This document shows positions 14,643 through 22,619 of a stretch of DNA of 64,000 bases, piece after piece. The position numbers and the translations under genes are program-made. This DNA is from CBDCGS01 sp965216915 (GTDB lineage: Bacteria > Pseudomonadota > Alphaproteobacteria > UBA828). The notes beneath the pieces were generated by a model that did no database searches, had not been told where the DNA came from, and saw only the letters and a list, made by a program, of their open reading frames with translations. Numbering within the stretch: the first letter of the stretch is position 1; every line of letters begins with the position of its first letter. Location of the stretch: positions 744,001-808,000 of the forward strand of contig CBDCGS010000011.1 of assembly GCA_965216915.1 (NCBI GenBank), read 5' to 3'.

Positions 14643-15464
14643 TTAATCGCCGAGCACGGGGGGACGATCCTGCGGCGCGACGATCTCCCGGAAGAGAGAA
14701 TTGGCCTCGTCGAGTAGCGAACCGTCCGTCGGCGCAAGGCGATCCAGGTCGGCACGGGCGGTCTCGATTTCGTGGATGATCATGCGATCCAACGCCGGCG
14801 CCCGCGGACCCTTTCCCAGTTCCTTCGATTTCGCCTTGCGCCTCAGCAGATCGTCGACGAATGCCCCGGTTTCCGGCGAGATCGTGACGCCCTCGCGCAA
14901 AGCGTTCAGCGACATGGGCACGGGCGCCGTCGGGTGGGTTCTGAGCCAAAGCAGCGCGAGCGCCGGACGCAGGCAGTAGAAGTATTTTTTCAGCGGTACG
15001 GAGGATTTGCCGTCGATGAACCGCCGGTACTGCGATTCTGCGAGGTGCAGATAGTGGTGCGTGGAGGGGCGTTGATGGGCGGTGCGCTCTCCCAGCGCGG
15101 CGATTTTGTCCATCGCGGCCTGATCTGCACGATAGACCACCGGCGAGCGCAGCCACTCGAGCATCACCGGGTTCGGCTTGATCAGCAGTTGGAGGGCTTT
15201 CCTCAAATCCCAACCGCTGATGTCGAGATCATCCTCGATCGGGAGCTCGATCACGTCGCGCCGCTGGTCGATCGCAAGATACCAATCCAGCCGATGCGCA
15301 TACACGAAGCGAACATCGAAATCCGAGTCGGGTGAGGGAAAGCCCCAGGCCCGGCTTCCGGACTCGACCGCAAACAAAATGCGGACCGCATGCATCTGCT
15401 CGATCGCGTCGAGGCGGGCGTCGATGCGTTCCCGCACGGCGCTCGGAATGGCGGTCGCGTTCAT
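14643..15464 (-). CDS. RlaP-like nucleotidyltransferase (YcgL family)
   Basis: Polymerase-beta-type nucleotidyltransferase of 273 residues. The N-terminal catalytic motif reads ESGSRAWGFPSPDSDFDVRF, with the Gly36-Ser37 pair and metal-binding Asp48 and Asp50. This long G-S-x-A-x-G-x-x-S-x-x-S-D-x-D-x-R form is characteristic of the YcgL/RlaP group (COG3541), some members of which sit in RNA-repair operons. The rest is helical and has no named motif. No RNA ligase, Pnkp/Hen1 or other repair gene lies near, so the function here is undetermined. ATG 15464 is used; the longer frame to 15614 has a low-complexity leader. The 178-bp divergent gap to 15643 shows no clear element. Confidence 0.78.
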   Translation of the reverse strand: MNATAIPSAVRERIDARLDAIEQMHAVRILFAVESGSRAWGFPSPDSDFDVRFVYAHRLDWYLAIDQRRDVIELPIEDDLDISGWDLRKALQLLIKPNPVMLEWLRSPVVYRADQAAMDKIAALGERTAHQRPSTHHYLHLAESQYRRFIDGKSSVPLKKYFYCLRPALALLWLRTHPTAPVPMSLNALREGVTISPETGAFVDDLLRRKAKSKELGKGPRAPALDRMIIHEIETARADLDRLAPTDGSLLDEANSLFREIVAPQDRPPVLGD

Positions 15465-15642
15465 CGCCCAATCGCCTCGGCCCCACCGTCGCCGGTCGTG
15501 GCTCGCACCCCCCAAGCAGCTCGCCCACTCTAGCGCGGCGCGCCCGCCGACGTCACCAAATCGCGAGGCCGCTGTGGCGGTGGCGGCATTGCCTCCGTTC
15601 CGTGCTACCGTCAAACGACCGAGGCATTCTTGGAGGGTGGCT

Positions 15643-17853
15643 GTGATCCCGTTGACCGGTTATGGCGACCGTTTGTCGGCGCGACCCGGCGAGACCATCG
15701 CGTTCAAGATCTCGAGCGAGGGGCCTGCGCCCTACGAAGCGAGCCTGGTTCGCATCGTCTGTGCCGATCCGAACCCGGAGGGGCCGGGACGGATCGAGGA
15801 GCCCGTCGATGCCGCGTTCGCGGGCTCCTATCCCTCGCGCGTGCAACCGATTTACCCCGGCTCCTACGCGCGCACCGACGCCGGCGCGCCACCATCCGCC
15901 GCGAAGGGCTTCACCGCGATCGCGACCATCTGGCCCACCACGCCGAGCAAGGACGGACAGACGATCCTCGCCCAGTGGGAGCCCGACACCGAGAGCGGCT
16001 TCGTGCTCGCGATCGGGGCGCATGGCCGGCTTGCGGCACGCATCGGCACGGCGACAGGACCCGCGACGGTCACGCTCGATCGCGCGCTCCGCGAACGCCA
16101 GTGGTACCGCGTGTGGGCACGCTACGACCCATCAGATCAAACGCTCTCCCTGGGTCAGGTCTCGCTCGGCCATCCGCTCGCCGGTGACCAGACGGCCGTG
16201 GCGCATGCGACGGTAGCGGACGACGTCCGACTCACCGCCGCAAGCCCGATCACGATCGCGGCGCTCGCCACCCACACCGGCTACTTCAACGGCAAGATCG
16301 AGGCACCCACGCTCTTCGAGCGCGCGCTCGACGATGCGGCGCTCGAAGCCACGTCTAAGGGAGAGGCTGTGGCCGGCCTGCTCGCCCGCTGGGATTTTTC
16401 GCGCGGCATCGAGACGCGCCGGATTGAGGACGTCGGCCCCAACGCTCTCCACGGCCATATCGTCAACTTGCCCGCGCGCGGCATGACCGGCGCGAGCTGG
16501 ACAGGCCACGAGACCTGTTGGCGGCATGCGCCGGCCGAGTATGCGGCAATCCATTTCCACGACGACGATCTCTACAACTGCGCGTGGGAAACCGATTTCG
16601 CGTTCACGATTCCGGAAGCGCTTAAGAGCGGCGTCTACGGCGTGCGCCTGACCTGCGGCCCGCACGAAGATACGATCCCGTTCTATGTCTGCCCGCCGCG
16701 CGGCACGCGGACGGCGGATCTCTGCGTGCTGGCGTCGGTCTTCACCTACGTGATCTACGGCAACCACGCACGGCCCGACTACGGCCCCCACTGGCACGAA
16801 CGTGTCGAGGCCTGGGGCGCCTACCCGCACAATCCGTGGCGCCATCCCGAATACGGTCACTCAACCTACAACGCGCACAGCGACGGCAGCGGCATTTGCC
16901 ATGCCTCGCACCTGCGCCCCCTGATGAGCCTCCGCCCAGGCTACATCTGCTTTGCGACCGGAACTGGCTCTGGCCTCCGTCATTTCCAGGCGGACACGCA
17001 CCTGATCGCCTGGCTCGAGCGCAAGGGGATCTCCTACGACATCCTTACCGACCGCGAGCTGCATGAGGAGGGCGCCGCGGCGCTTGCGGACTATCGCGCC
17101 GTAACCACGGGAAGCCATCCGGAGTACCACACGGCCGAGACCCTGGATGCGCTCGAGGGCTATCGCGACCAGGGCGGCAACCTGCTCTATCTCGGCGGCA
17201 ACGGCTTCTATTGGCGCGTCGCGCTGCACAAGGAAGAGCCGGGTGCGATCGAGATCCGGCGCGGCGAGGGCGGCATTCGCGCCTGGGCCGCGGAGCCCGG
17301 CGAATATTTCAACGCGTTCGACGGCGAGTATGGCGGCCTCTGGCGGCGCAATGGCCGACCGCCGCAGCAGATCGCCGGCATCGGCTTCTCGGCTCAAGGC
17401 CTGTTCGAGGGCTCTTACTATCGGCGGCGTCCCGAAGCCGCCGACCCGCGCGTCGCCTGGATGTTTGACGGCATCGACGACGAGATCCTCGGCGATTTCG
17501 GGCTCTCGGGCGGCGGCGCAGCGGGCTTCGAGCTGGACCGCGCCGACCCCCGCCTCGGCACGCCCGACAACGCGATCGTCGTCGCCTCGTCGGAAGCGCA
17601 CCAGGAACACTTCGTGCTCGTGCCCGAAGAGCTTCTGACCCACGTCACCACCCTACCCGGCGAGCCGGTGGACGATTTGATCCGCGCCGACATGACCTAT
17701 TTCGAGACACCAAGCGGCGGCGCGGTGTTCGCCACCGGCTCGATCACGTTCTGCGGCAGCTTGCCGTCGAACGATTTCGACAACACCATCTCCACGCTCC
17801 TCGCCAATGTGTTGAGCCGCTTCCTGGACGGCTCCCAAGCCACGGCAGGCTGA
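15643..17853 (+). CDS. N,N-dimethylformamidase large-subunit-like protein
   Basis: Protein of 736 residues resembling the large (beta) subunit of N,N-dimethylformamidase, the iron enzyme that hydrolyses dimethylformamide. The middle part has a concanavalin-like jelly-roll segment with DGQTILAQWEP and TGYFNGKIEAP. The C-terminal catalytic part holds the family signature DRELHEEG, with His474 and Glu476 in the positions of the iron-site His/Glu, plus tyrosines in VFTYVIYGNHA that could supply the Tyr ligands. GTG 15643 is chosen for a GGAGG ribosome site six bases before; the frame continues open upstream but overlaps the nucleotidyltransferase gene. Known dimethylformamidases also need a small subunit of about 130 residues, which I do not find nearby. 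The substrate is therefore uncertain, perhaps another amide. Confidence 0.82.
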   Translation: MIPLTGYGDRLSARPGETIAFKISSEGPAPYEASLVRIVCADPNPEGPGRIEEPVDAAFAGSYPSRVQPIYPGSYARTDAGAPPSAAKGFTAIATIWPTTPSKDGQTILAQWEPDTESGFVLAIGAHGRLAARIGTATGPATVTLDRALRERQWYRVWARYDPSDQTLSLGQVSLGHPLAGDQTAVAHATVADDVRLTAASPITIAALATHTGYFNGKIEAPTLFERALDDAALEATSKGEAVAGLLARWDFSRGIETRRIEDVGPNALHGHIVNLPARGMTGASWTGHETCWRHAPAEYAAIHFHDDDLYNCAWETDFAFTIPEALKSGVYGVRLTCGPHEDTIPFYVCPPRGTRTADLCVLASVFTYVIYGNHARPDYGPHWHERVEAWGAYPHNPWRHPEYGHSTYNAHSDGSGICHASHLRPLMSLRPGYICFATGTGSGLRHFQADTHLIAWLERKGISYDILTDRELHEEGAAALADYRAVTTGSHPEYHTAETLDALEGYRDQGGNLLYLGGNGFYWRVALHKEEPGAIEIRRGEGGIRAWAAEPGEYFNAFDGEYGGLWRRNGRPPQQIAGIGFSAQGLFEGSYYRRRPEAADPRVAWMFDGIDDEILGDFGLSGGGAAGFELDRADPRLGTPDNAIVVASSEAHQEHFVLVPEELLTHVTTLPGEPVDDLIRADMTYFETPSGGAVFATGSITFCGSLPSNDFDNTISTLLANVLSRFLDGSQATAG

Positions 17854-17859
17854 TCGCCA

Positions 17860-19146
17860 ATGCGCGTGCTGATCGTCGGATGCGGGATCGGGGGCGCCGC
17901 CGCGGCGCTCAGCCTGCATCGCGCGGGCATCGATGCGGCACTCTACGAAAGTGCCGCATCGCTCCGCGAGCTCGGTGTCGGCATCAACGTCTTGCCGCAC
18001 GCGACGCGCGAGCTTTCCGAGCTTGGCCTGCAGGATGCTCTCGCCGCGCAGGCGATCGAGACGGCTTCCCTCGCCTATCACACGACGAGCGGACGGCTGA
18101 TCGTGCGCGAACCGCGCGGCATCGCGGCGGGCTACCGCTGGCCCCAATTCTCGGTCCGCCGCGCGGCCCTGCTCACCGTGCTGACCGATGCTGTGCAGGC
18201 GCGCCTTGGCGCCGATTGCCTGCACATGGCGCATCGACTGGTCGGGTTCGAGCAGGATGCAGATGGCGTGACCGCGCAATTCGTCGATCCGGCAAGCGGT
18301 GCGCGGCACTCGCCCGTGCGCGGCGATCTTTTGATCGGGGCGGATGGTATCCACTCGGCGGTGCGCGGGCAGCTCTTCCCGGACGAGGGGCCGCCGAAGT
18401 TCACCGGGGTCACGATGTGGCGCGGCGTCACCGAGTGGCCGCAATTCCTCGATGGGCGATCGATGGCGCTCGCCGGGAATTGGCACCAACGGGTCGTGCT
18501 CTATCCTATTTCGCCCGAGAGCGCGGCTGAGGGCCGCTCGCTCATCAACTGGGTCGCCGAGATTCGCGACGATAAAAAAACCGACTGGCATTGGGATTCC
18601 TGGGACAAGCGCGGCGACAAGCGCGACTTCTTGCCCGCCTTCGCCGACTGGCGCTTCGACTGGCTCGATGTCCGGGCCATGATGGATGCCGCCGAAACGG
18701 TGTTCGAATTTCCGATGGCCGATCGCGATCCCCTGCAGCGCTGGACCTTCGGGCGCGCGACGCTGCTCGGCGATGCGGCCCATCCGATGTATCCAAGTGG
18801 CTCGAATGGCGCCGCGCAGGCGATCATCGACGCCCGCGTGCTTGCCGCATCGCTGGCTGACGAAGACGGTATCGAGGGTGCGCTCCAACGCTACGAGCGA
18901 AACCGCCGGCCCCAAACCGCGCGGATCGTGCGGGCCAACCGGACGTTCGCGGCGGAGCATATGCTTCGCCTGGTCGACGAGCGCTGCCCGCCCGACGCGG
19001 AGAACATCCAGGACTATGTGAGCGAGGCGGAGATCGCGAAAATTTCCGCGTCCTACAAACGCCTGGCGGGATTCGACCCCACGGAGCTCAACGCCCGCGC
19101 CTCCTACGACCGGCCAAGCGCCCTCGGCGACAATGGCAACCGCTAA
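17860..19146 (+). CDS. FAD-dependent monooxygenase (PHBH/salicylate hydroxylase type)
   Basis: Group A flavoprotein monooxygenase of 428 residues. It has the FAD dinucleotide motif VGCGIGG (6-12), a DG motif in LIGADGIHSAVR and the GD motif in TLLGDAAHPMYPSGSNGA that contacts the FAD ribityl chain. Family members use NAD(P)H and oxygen to hydroxylate aromatic or heterocyclic substrates. It starts 7 bp after the dimethylformamidase-like gene, so the two are co-transcribed and may act in one catabolic route, but the substrate cannot be deduced. No signal peptide. Its TAA stop is nested with the TAG of the convergent permease gene in the four bases CTAA. Confidence 0.9.
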   Translation: MRVLIVGCGIGGAAAALSLHRAGIDAALYESAASLRELGVGINVLPHATRELSELGLQDALAAQAIETASLAYHTTSGRLIVREPRGIAAGYRWPQFSVRRAALLTVLTDAVQARLGADCLHMAHRLVGFEQDADGVTAQFVDPASGARHSPVRGDLLIGADGIHSAVRGQLFPDEGPPKFTGVTMWRGVTEWPQFLDGRSMALAGNWHQRVVLYPISPESAAEGRSLINWVAEIRDDKKTDWHWDSWDKRGDKRDFLPAFADWRFDWLDVRAMMDAAETVFEFPMADRDPLQRWTFGRATLLGDAAHPMYPSGSNGAAQAIIDARVLAASLADEDGIEGALQRYERNRRPQTARIVRANRTFAAEHMLRLVDERCPPDAENIQDYVSEAEIAKISASYKRLAGFDPTELNARASYDRPSALGDNGNR

Positions 19147-19979
19147 CGCTTGATCGCGCCGAGCGTGAATGCGCGAGCAAGGTGCTTCTGGATCAGAAAC
19201 CCGAAGATCACGATCGGCAATGCTGAGACCGTCGCAAGCGCCGCCTGAACGCCGTGGATGCCGGTGTGATGGTGGAGGTAGATCGGCACGGTGACCACGG
19301 TCTTGTCGGTGAGCGTCAGCGTCAGCAGAAACTCATTCCAGTTCAGCACGAAAACGAAGAGCCCGGTGACGAGCAGGCCGCCTCGTATGAGCGGCACCGT
19401 GACCGATAAGTGCGCGCGCCAGCGGCTCATCCCGTCCATCATGCCGGCCTCCTCGAGGTCGGGCGGCACTTCGTCGATGAAGCTCTTGAGCATCCAGAAC
19501 GAGAACGGCACGGTGAACGCGGTATCGGCCAGAATGACGCCGACATAGGTGTCGCGAAGCCCGAACGCGCTGTAGAGGAAGAGCGCGGGAATCGCGATCG
19601 TGATCGGCGGCACCGCGCGTACCGCAAGAATGGCGATGGCGAGTCGATCGCCGCCGGCGCGGTAGCGCGAGAAGCCGAGCGCGGCGAGAAGCCCGATCGC
19701 GAGCGAGAGTAATGTGGCCGCACCGGCGATGATGAACGAATCGAGCATCGCGTGAACACCGGTGCGCGGCGCCGTGACGTAGCTCATCTCGAAAATCTGG
19801 TAGAGCGGCGCGTAGTTGCTCCAGGTGAAATCCCGCGGGAGCCAGGCCGGCGGGACCGCCGCCCATTCGCCCATGGGCTTGAACGACGTGCCCACCATCC
19901 AGAATATCGGAAACAGCGCAAAGATCAGCGCCGCGACCAGGCCGATCGCGTGAGGCCAACGAAAGCGCGGCACGAGCAT
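19143..19979 (-). CDS. MalG-type ABC transporter permease, lone
   Basis: Inner-membrane permease of 278 residues with six predicted membrane helices and the cytoplasmic EAA loop EEAGMMDGMSRW that contacts the ATPase. The layout is that of the MalG/CUT1 family, which imports sugars, polyols and similar solutes. A complete importer needs a MalF-type permease, an ATPase and a binding protein; none is beside it here. The next genes upstream in its direction are an SDR and a HisD-like dehydrogenase, which suggests a transported substrate that those enzymes oxidise, the rest of the transporter lying elsewhere or having been lost. The frame is intact. Confidence 0.9.
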   Translation of the reverse strand: MLVPRFRWPHAIGLVAALIFALFPIFWMVGTSFKPMGEWAAVPPAWLPRDFTWSNYAPLYQIFEMSYVTAPRTGVHAMLDSFIIAGAATLLSLAIGLLAALGFSRYRAGGDRLAIAILAVRAVPPITIAIPALFLYSAFGLRDTYVGVILADTAFTVPFSFWMLKSFIDEVPPDLEEAGMMDGMSRWRAHLSVTVPLIRGGLLVTGLFVFVLNWNEFLLTLTLTDKTVVTVPIYLHHHTGIHGVQAALATVSALPIVIFGFLIQKHLARAFTLGAIKR

Positions 19980-20006
19980 CGTGGGACGGCCGGTGTGGTG
20001 CGGTGC

Positions 20007-20795
20007 CTACTGTGCCGTCCAACCACCGTCGATCACGAGGCTCGCGCCCGTGATCAGGCTCGATGCGTCGCTCGCCAGAAACACGACGGCGCCCATCACG
20101 TCTTGCACCTCGCCGAGGCGCCCGAGCGCGATGCGGCTGAGAGTGTCTTCGGCGAAGGCGGGATCGGCCAGAAAGGGGCGGGTCATCGGCGTGCTGATGA
20201 AGGTCGGCCCGATGGCGTTGACCCGAATGCCATGCGGCGCGAGGTCGAGCGCCATTGCCTTGGTCATGCCTTCGACGGCGTGCTTGCTCGTGCAATAGAC
20301 CGTGCGGCGCGGCCCGCCGACATGACCCATCTGCGAAGATGTATTGACGATCGAGCCCGCGACACCGGCCGCCACCATCTCCCGCGCCACGACCTGCGCG
20401 CAGAAGTAGGCGCCGCGCACGTTGATGCCCATGACCGCGTCGAAATCCTCGATCGTCACGTCGAGCAGGGACGCCGGCCGGTTGGCGCCCGCATTGTTGA
20501 TGAGAATGTCGACCGGCCCGAGAGATGCGAGCGTCGCGCGCGCAGCCTCGACGTCGGCAATGTCGGTCACCAGGGTCTCCGCCGTGCCACCGGCATCTTC
20601 GATCTCGCACCGCACCCGGTCGAGTTGATCGACGCTTCGCGCAGCGAGCACGATATGGGCGCCGGCATCGGCGAGCGCGGCGGCGGCCGCGCGGCCGATG
20701 CCGCGTCCTGCGCCGGTGACGAGCGCGCGCTTGCCGTCGAGCCGGAACGACGGCGTCCGCGGAAGAACGCCGTCGGCCTCATGGGGATCAGGCAT
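20007..20795 (-). CDS. Short-chain dehydrogenase/reductase (FabG-like)
   Basis: SDR of 262 residues with the cofactor motif TGAGRGIG (27-34), NNAG (100-103), catalytic Ser153/154, Tyr167 and Lys171 (YCTSK), and the C-terminal TGASLVIDGGWT typical of polyol/3-oxoacyl-type dehydrogenases. ATG 20795 is preferred because GGAGG lies five bases upstream; the start overlaps the end of the HisD-like gene by eight bases, so translation is coupled. A 27-bp gap separates it from the permease. Together with the HisD-like enzyme it may oxidise the two carbinols of one diol, as do the HpsN/HpsO/HpsP enzymes on dihydroxypropanesulfonate. That is a hypothesis. Confidence 0.9.
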   Translation of the reverse strand: MPDPHEADGVLPRTPSFRLDGKRALVTGAGRGIGRAAAAALADAGAHIVLAARSVDQLDRVRCEIEDAGGTAETLVTDIADVEAARATLASLGPVDILINNAGANRPASLLDVTIEDFDAVMGINVRGAYFCAQVVAREMVAAGVAGSIVNTSSQMGHVGGPRRTVYCTSKHAVEGMTKAMALDLAPHGIRVNAIGPTFISTPMTRPFLADPAFAEDTLSRIALGRLGEVQDVMGAVVFLASDASSLITGASLVIDGGWTAQ

Positions 20796-22074
20796 TGCGG
20801 CCTCCATAGCGGCGCACCCGGATGTCCGCCTGCTCCTTGTGGCCGGCGAAGCCTTCGAGCGCACAGAGCCTGGAACAATATTCACCGATCGATGCCGAGG
20901 CCTCGTCCGTGTTGACGCGCTGGTAGGTGCAGGTCTTCAGAAACTTGCCGACCCAGAGTCCGCCGGTGTAGCGCGCCGCTTTGCGCGTCGGGAGCGTATG
21001 GTTGGTGCCGATGACCTTGTCGCCATAGGAGACGTTGGTGCGGGCCCCGAGAAATAGCGCGCCATAATTTGTCATGCGCTCCAGGAAATAATCCGGATCG
21101 CGTGTCATCACCTGGACATGCTCGGACGCGATGTCGTCCGCCACTTGGACCATCTCGTCCTCGCTGTCGCAGACGATCACCTGGCCATAGTCGCGCCAGG
21201 CCTGTCCGGCGACCTCAGCGGTGGGCAGCACGGTGAGCTGGCGCTCGACCTCGGCGATGGTCTCGCGCGCGAGGCGCTCGGAGTTGGTGAGCAAGATCGC
21301 GGGCGAGGTTGGCCCGTGCTCGGCTTGGCCCAAGAGATCAGCGGCGCAGAGCTCCGCATCGACCGTCTCATCCACGATCACAAGCGTTTCTGTCGGCCCG
21401 GCCAAAAGGTCGATGCCGACACGCCCGAACAATTGCCGCTTGGCCTCCGCGACAAAGGCATTGCCCGGACCGACGATCATGTCGACCGGCGCGATCGTCT
21501 CGGTACCGAGCGCCATGGCGCCGACGGCCTGGATGCCGCCAAGCACATAGATCTCGTCGGCGCCCGCCATGTGCTGTGCCGCGACGATCGCGGGCGCCGG
21601 TTTGCCCTCGAAGGGCGGCGCGCAGGTCGCGATGCGTTGCACGCCGGCAACCTTCGCCGTGATCACCGACATGTGCGCGGAGGCGAGCAGTGGATACTTG
21701 CCGCCGGGCACGTAGCAACCGACAGCGTTGACCGGAATGTTCTTATGGCCGAGCACGACACCCGGCAGCGTCTCCACCTCGACATCGCGAAGCGCGTCCT
21801 TCTGGATCTCGGCGAAGTTGCGCACCTGCTCCTGCGCGAACGCGATGTCGTCGCGATCCTGCTCACTCAGCGAGGCGAGGCAGGCGTCGATCTCACCGTC
21901 GCTCAGCCGAAATTCCTTCGGGTCCCAGCCGTCGAACTTGATCGACATCTCGCGCACGGCCGCATCGCCGCGCCGGGCCACATCGTCGAGCGACTGCTCG
22001 ACGACCGCGCGCACCCGTTGGTCGACCTCGGAAACTTCGGCTTCCGAGAGCCCGGTCTTGAGATAGCGTGCCAT
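20788..22074 (-). CDS. HisD-family dehydrogenase, probably catabolic
   Basis: Zinc- and NAD-dependent four-electron dehydrogenase of the histidinol dehydrogenase family, 428 residues. All family residues are present: zinc ligands Gln250, His253 (GQAEHG), Asp352 and His412, catalytic Glu318-His319 (ASEHV), and His359 (GTNHTLP). The C-terminal part (RKAARYTGGLWVGKFLKTCTYQ) differs from biosynthetic HisD and resembles the alcohol-oxidising branch that includes HpsN, sulfopropanediol 3-dehydrogenase. No other his gene adjoins, and the context is an SDR and a transporter permease. I therefore favour a catabolic diol or amino-alcohol substrate over histidinol. First gene of its operon; the 79-bp leader (22075-22153) contains no clear operator. 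Confidence 0.87.
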   Translation of the reverse strand: MARYLKTGLSEAEVSEVDQRVRAVVEQSLDDVARRGDAAVREMSIKFDGWDPKEFRLSDGEIDACLASLSEQDRDDIAFAQEQVRNFAEIQKDALRDVEVETLPGVVLGHKNIPVNAVGCYVPGGKYPLLASAHMSVITAKVAGVQRIATCAPPFEGKPAPAIVAAQHMAGADEIYVLGGIQAVGAMALGTETIAPVDMIVGPGNAFVAEAKRQLFGRVGIDLLAGPTETLVIVDETVDAELCAADLLGQAEHGPTSPAILLTNSERLARETIAEVERQLTVLPTAEVAGQAWRDYGQVIVCDSEDEMVQVADDIASEHVQVMTRDPDYFLERMTNYGALFLGARTNVSYGDKVIGTNHTLPTRKAARYTGGLWVGKFLKTCTYQRVNTDEASASIGEYCSRLCALEGFAGHKEQADIRVRRYGGRNA

Positions 22075-22153
22075 GCGCCGCGCTCCGTCTTGCTCTGATC
22101 GTCGGCCGACCCTAGAGCATCTGGCGTGCGGAATCGATCAAGGTCGTGAGCCC

Positions 22154-22498
22154 TCATCCCGCACAGTTGATGCATCGTGCGATCGTTGGATCGACCGCCA
22201 AACGCCCGGCGGCAATCTCGTCGTCACAGGCGACGCAGTAGCCGTAGTCTCCGGCGGCAATCCGCCCCAGCGCCGCATCGATCTGGGCGAGACGGGCCCC
22301 GCGGCGCGCATCCACCGACTGCGCCATCGCCTGCAGCTGGAGCGCGTCCATGCGCGACAGGCGACCGACATTTTGCTGATCGAGCTCGACCGGACGGCGC
22401 TGATCGACGGCGGCCTGGCGCTCTGCGAGGAGCGCCGCACGCTCCTCTTCGAGCGCGTGCTTGATCGCCACGAGATCGAGGTCGCCCCTGTCGCTCAT
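22154..22498 (-). CDS. DksA/TraR-family zinc-finger protein
   Basis: Protein of 114 residues with an N-terminal helical coiled-coil region and a C-terminal four-cysteine zinc finger, Cx2C-x17-Cx2C (two cysteines in YGYCVACDDE, two in ARCINCAG). DksA/TraR proteins insert the coiled coil into the RNA polymerase secondary channel and modulate initiation, often with ppGpp. This is a short member; the acidic coiled-coil tip of E. coli DksA is not obvious, so the strength of any polymerase effect is unclear. The start could be GTG 22501 or ATG 22498; neither has a clear ribosome site. It lies downstream of lpxL, separated by a dispersed repeat. Confidence 0.85.
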   Translation of the reverse strand: MSDRGDLDLVAIKHALEEERAALLAERQAAVDQRRPVELDQQNVGRLSRMDALQLQAMAQSVDARRGARLAQIDAALGRIAAGDYGYCVACDDEIAAGRLAVDPTIARCINCAG

Positions 22499-22513
22499 CA
22501 CCTGGAGCCGACG

Positions 22514-22619
22514 CTAGAGCAAATCCCGAGCAGGTGGGAACACCTGCGACGACGCATTTGCTTCAATTCCAATCAGATAGAGCATTTCGCGTGAGCATAG
22601 GCGAGCGTGAAATGTCTAG
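22514..22619 (+). repeat. Dispersed double-hairpin repeat, copy 1
   Basis: First of three copies of a 106-107 bp element bounded by CTAG. The left half contains the nested stems AGCAAAT/ATTTGCT and GCAGGTG/CACCTGC; the right half contains CATTTC/GAAATG. It fills the space between the 3' end of lpxL and dksA. The terminal CTAG supplies the lpxL stop codon (TAG on the minus strand, 22616-22618). Confidence 0.8.

Noticed and set aside
22115..22125. CTAGAGCA upstream of the HisD-like gene as a remnant of the dispersed repeat
   Set aside because: Only eight bases match the repeat border; the following sequence does not form the hairpins or match any copy.
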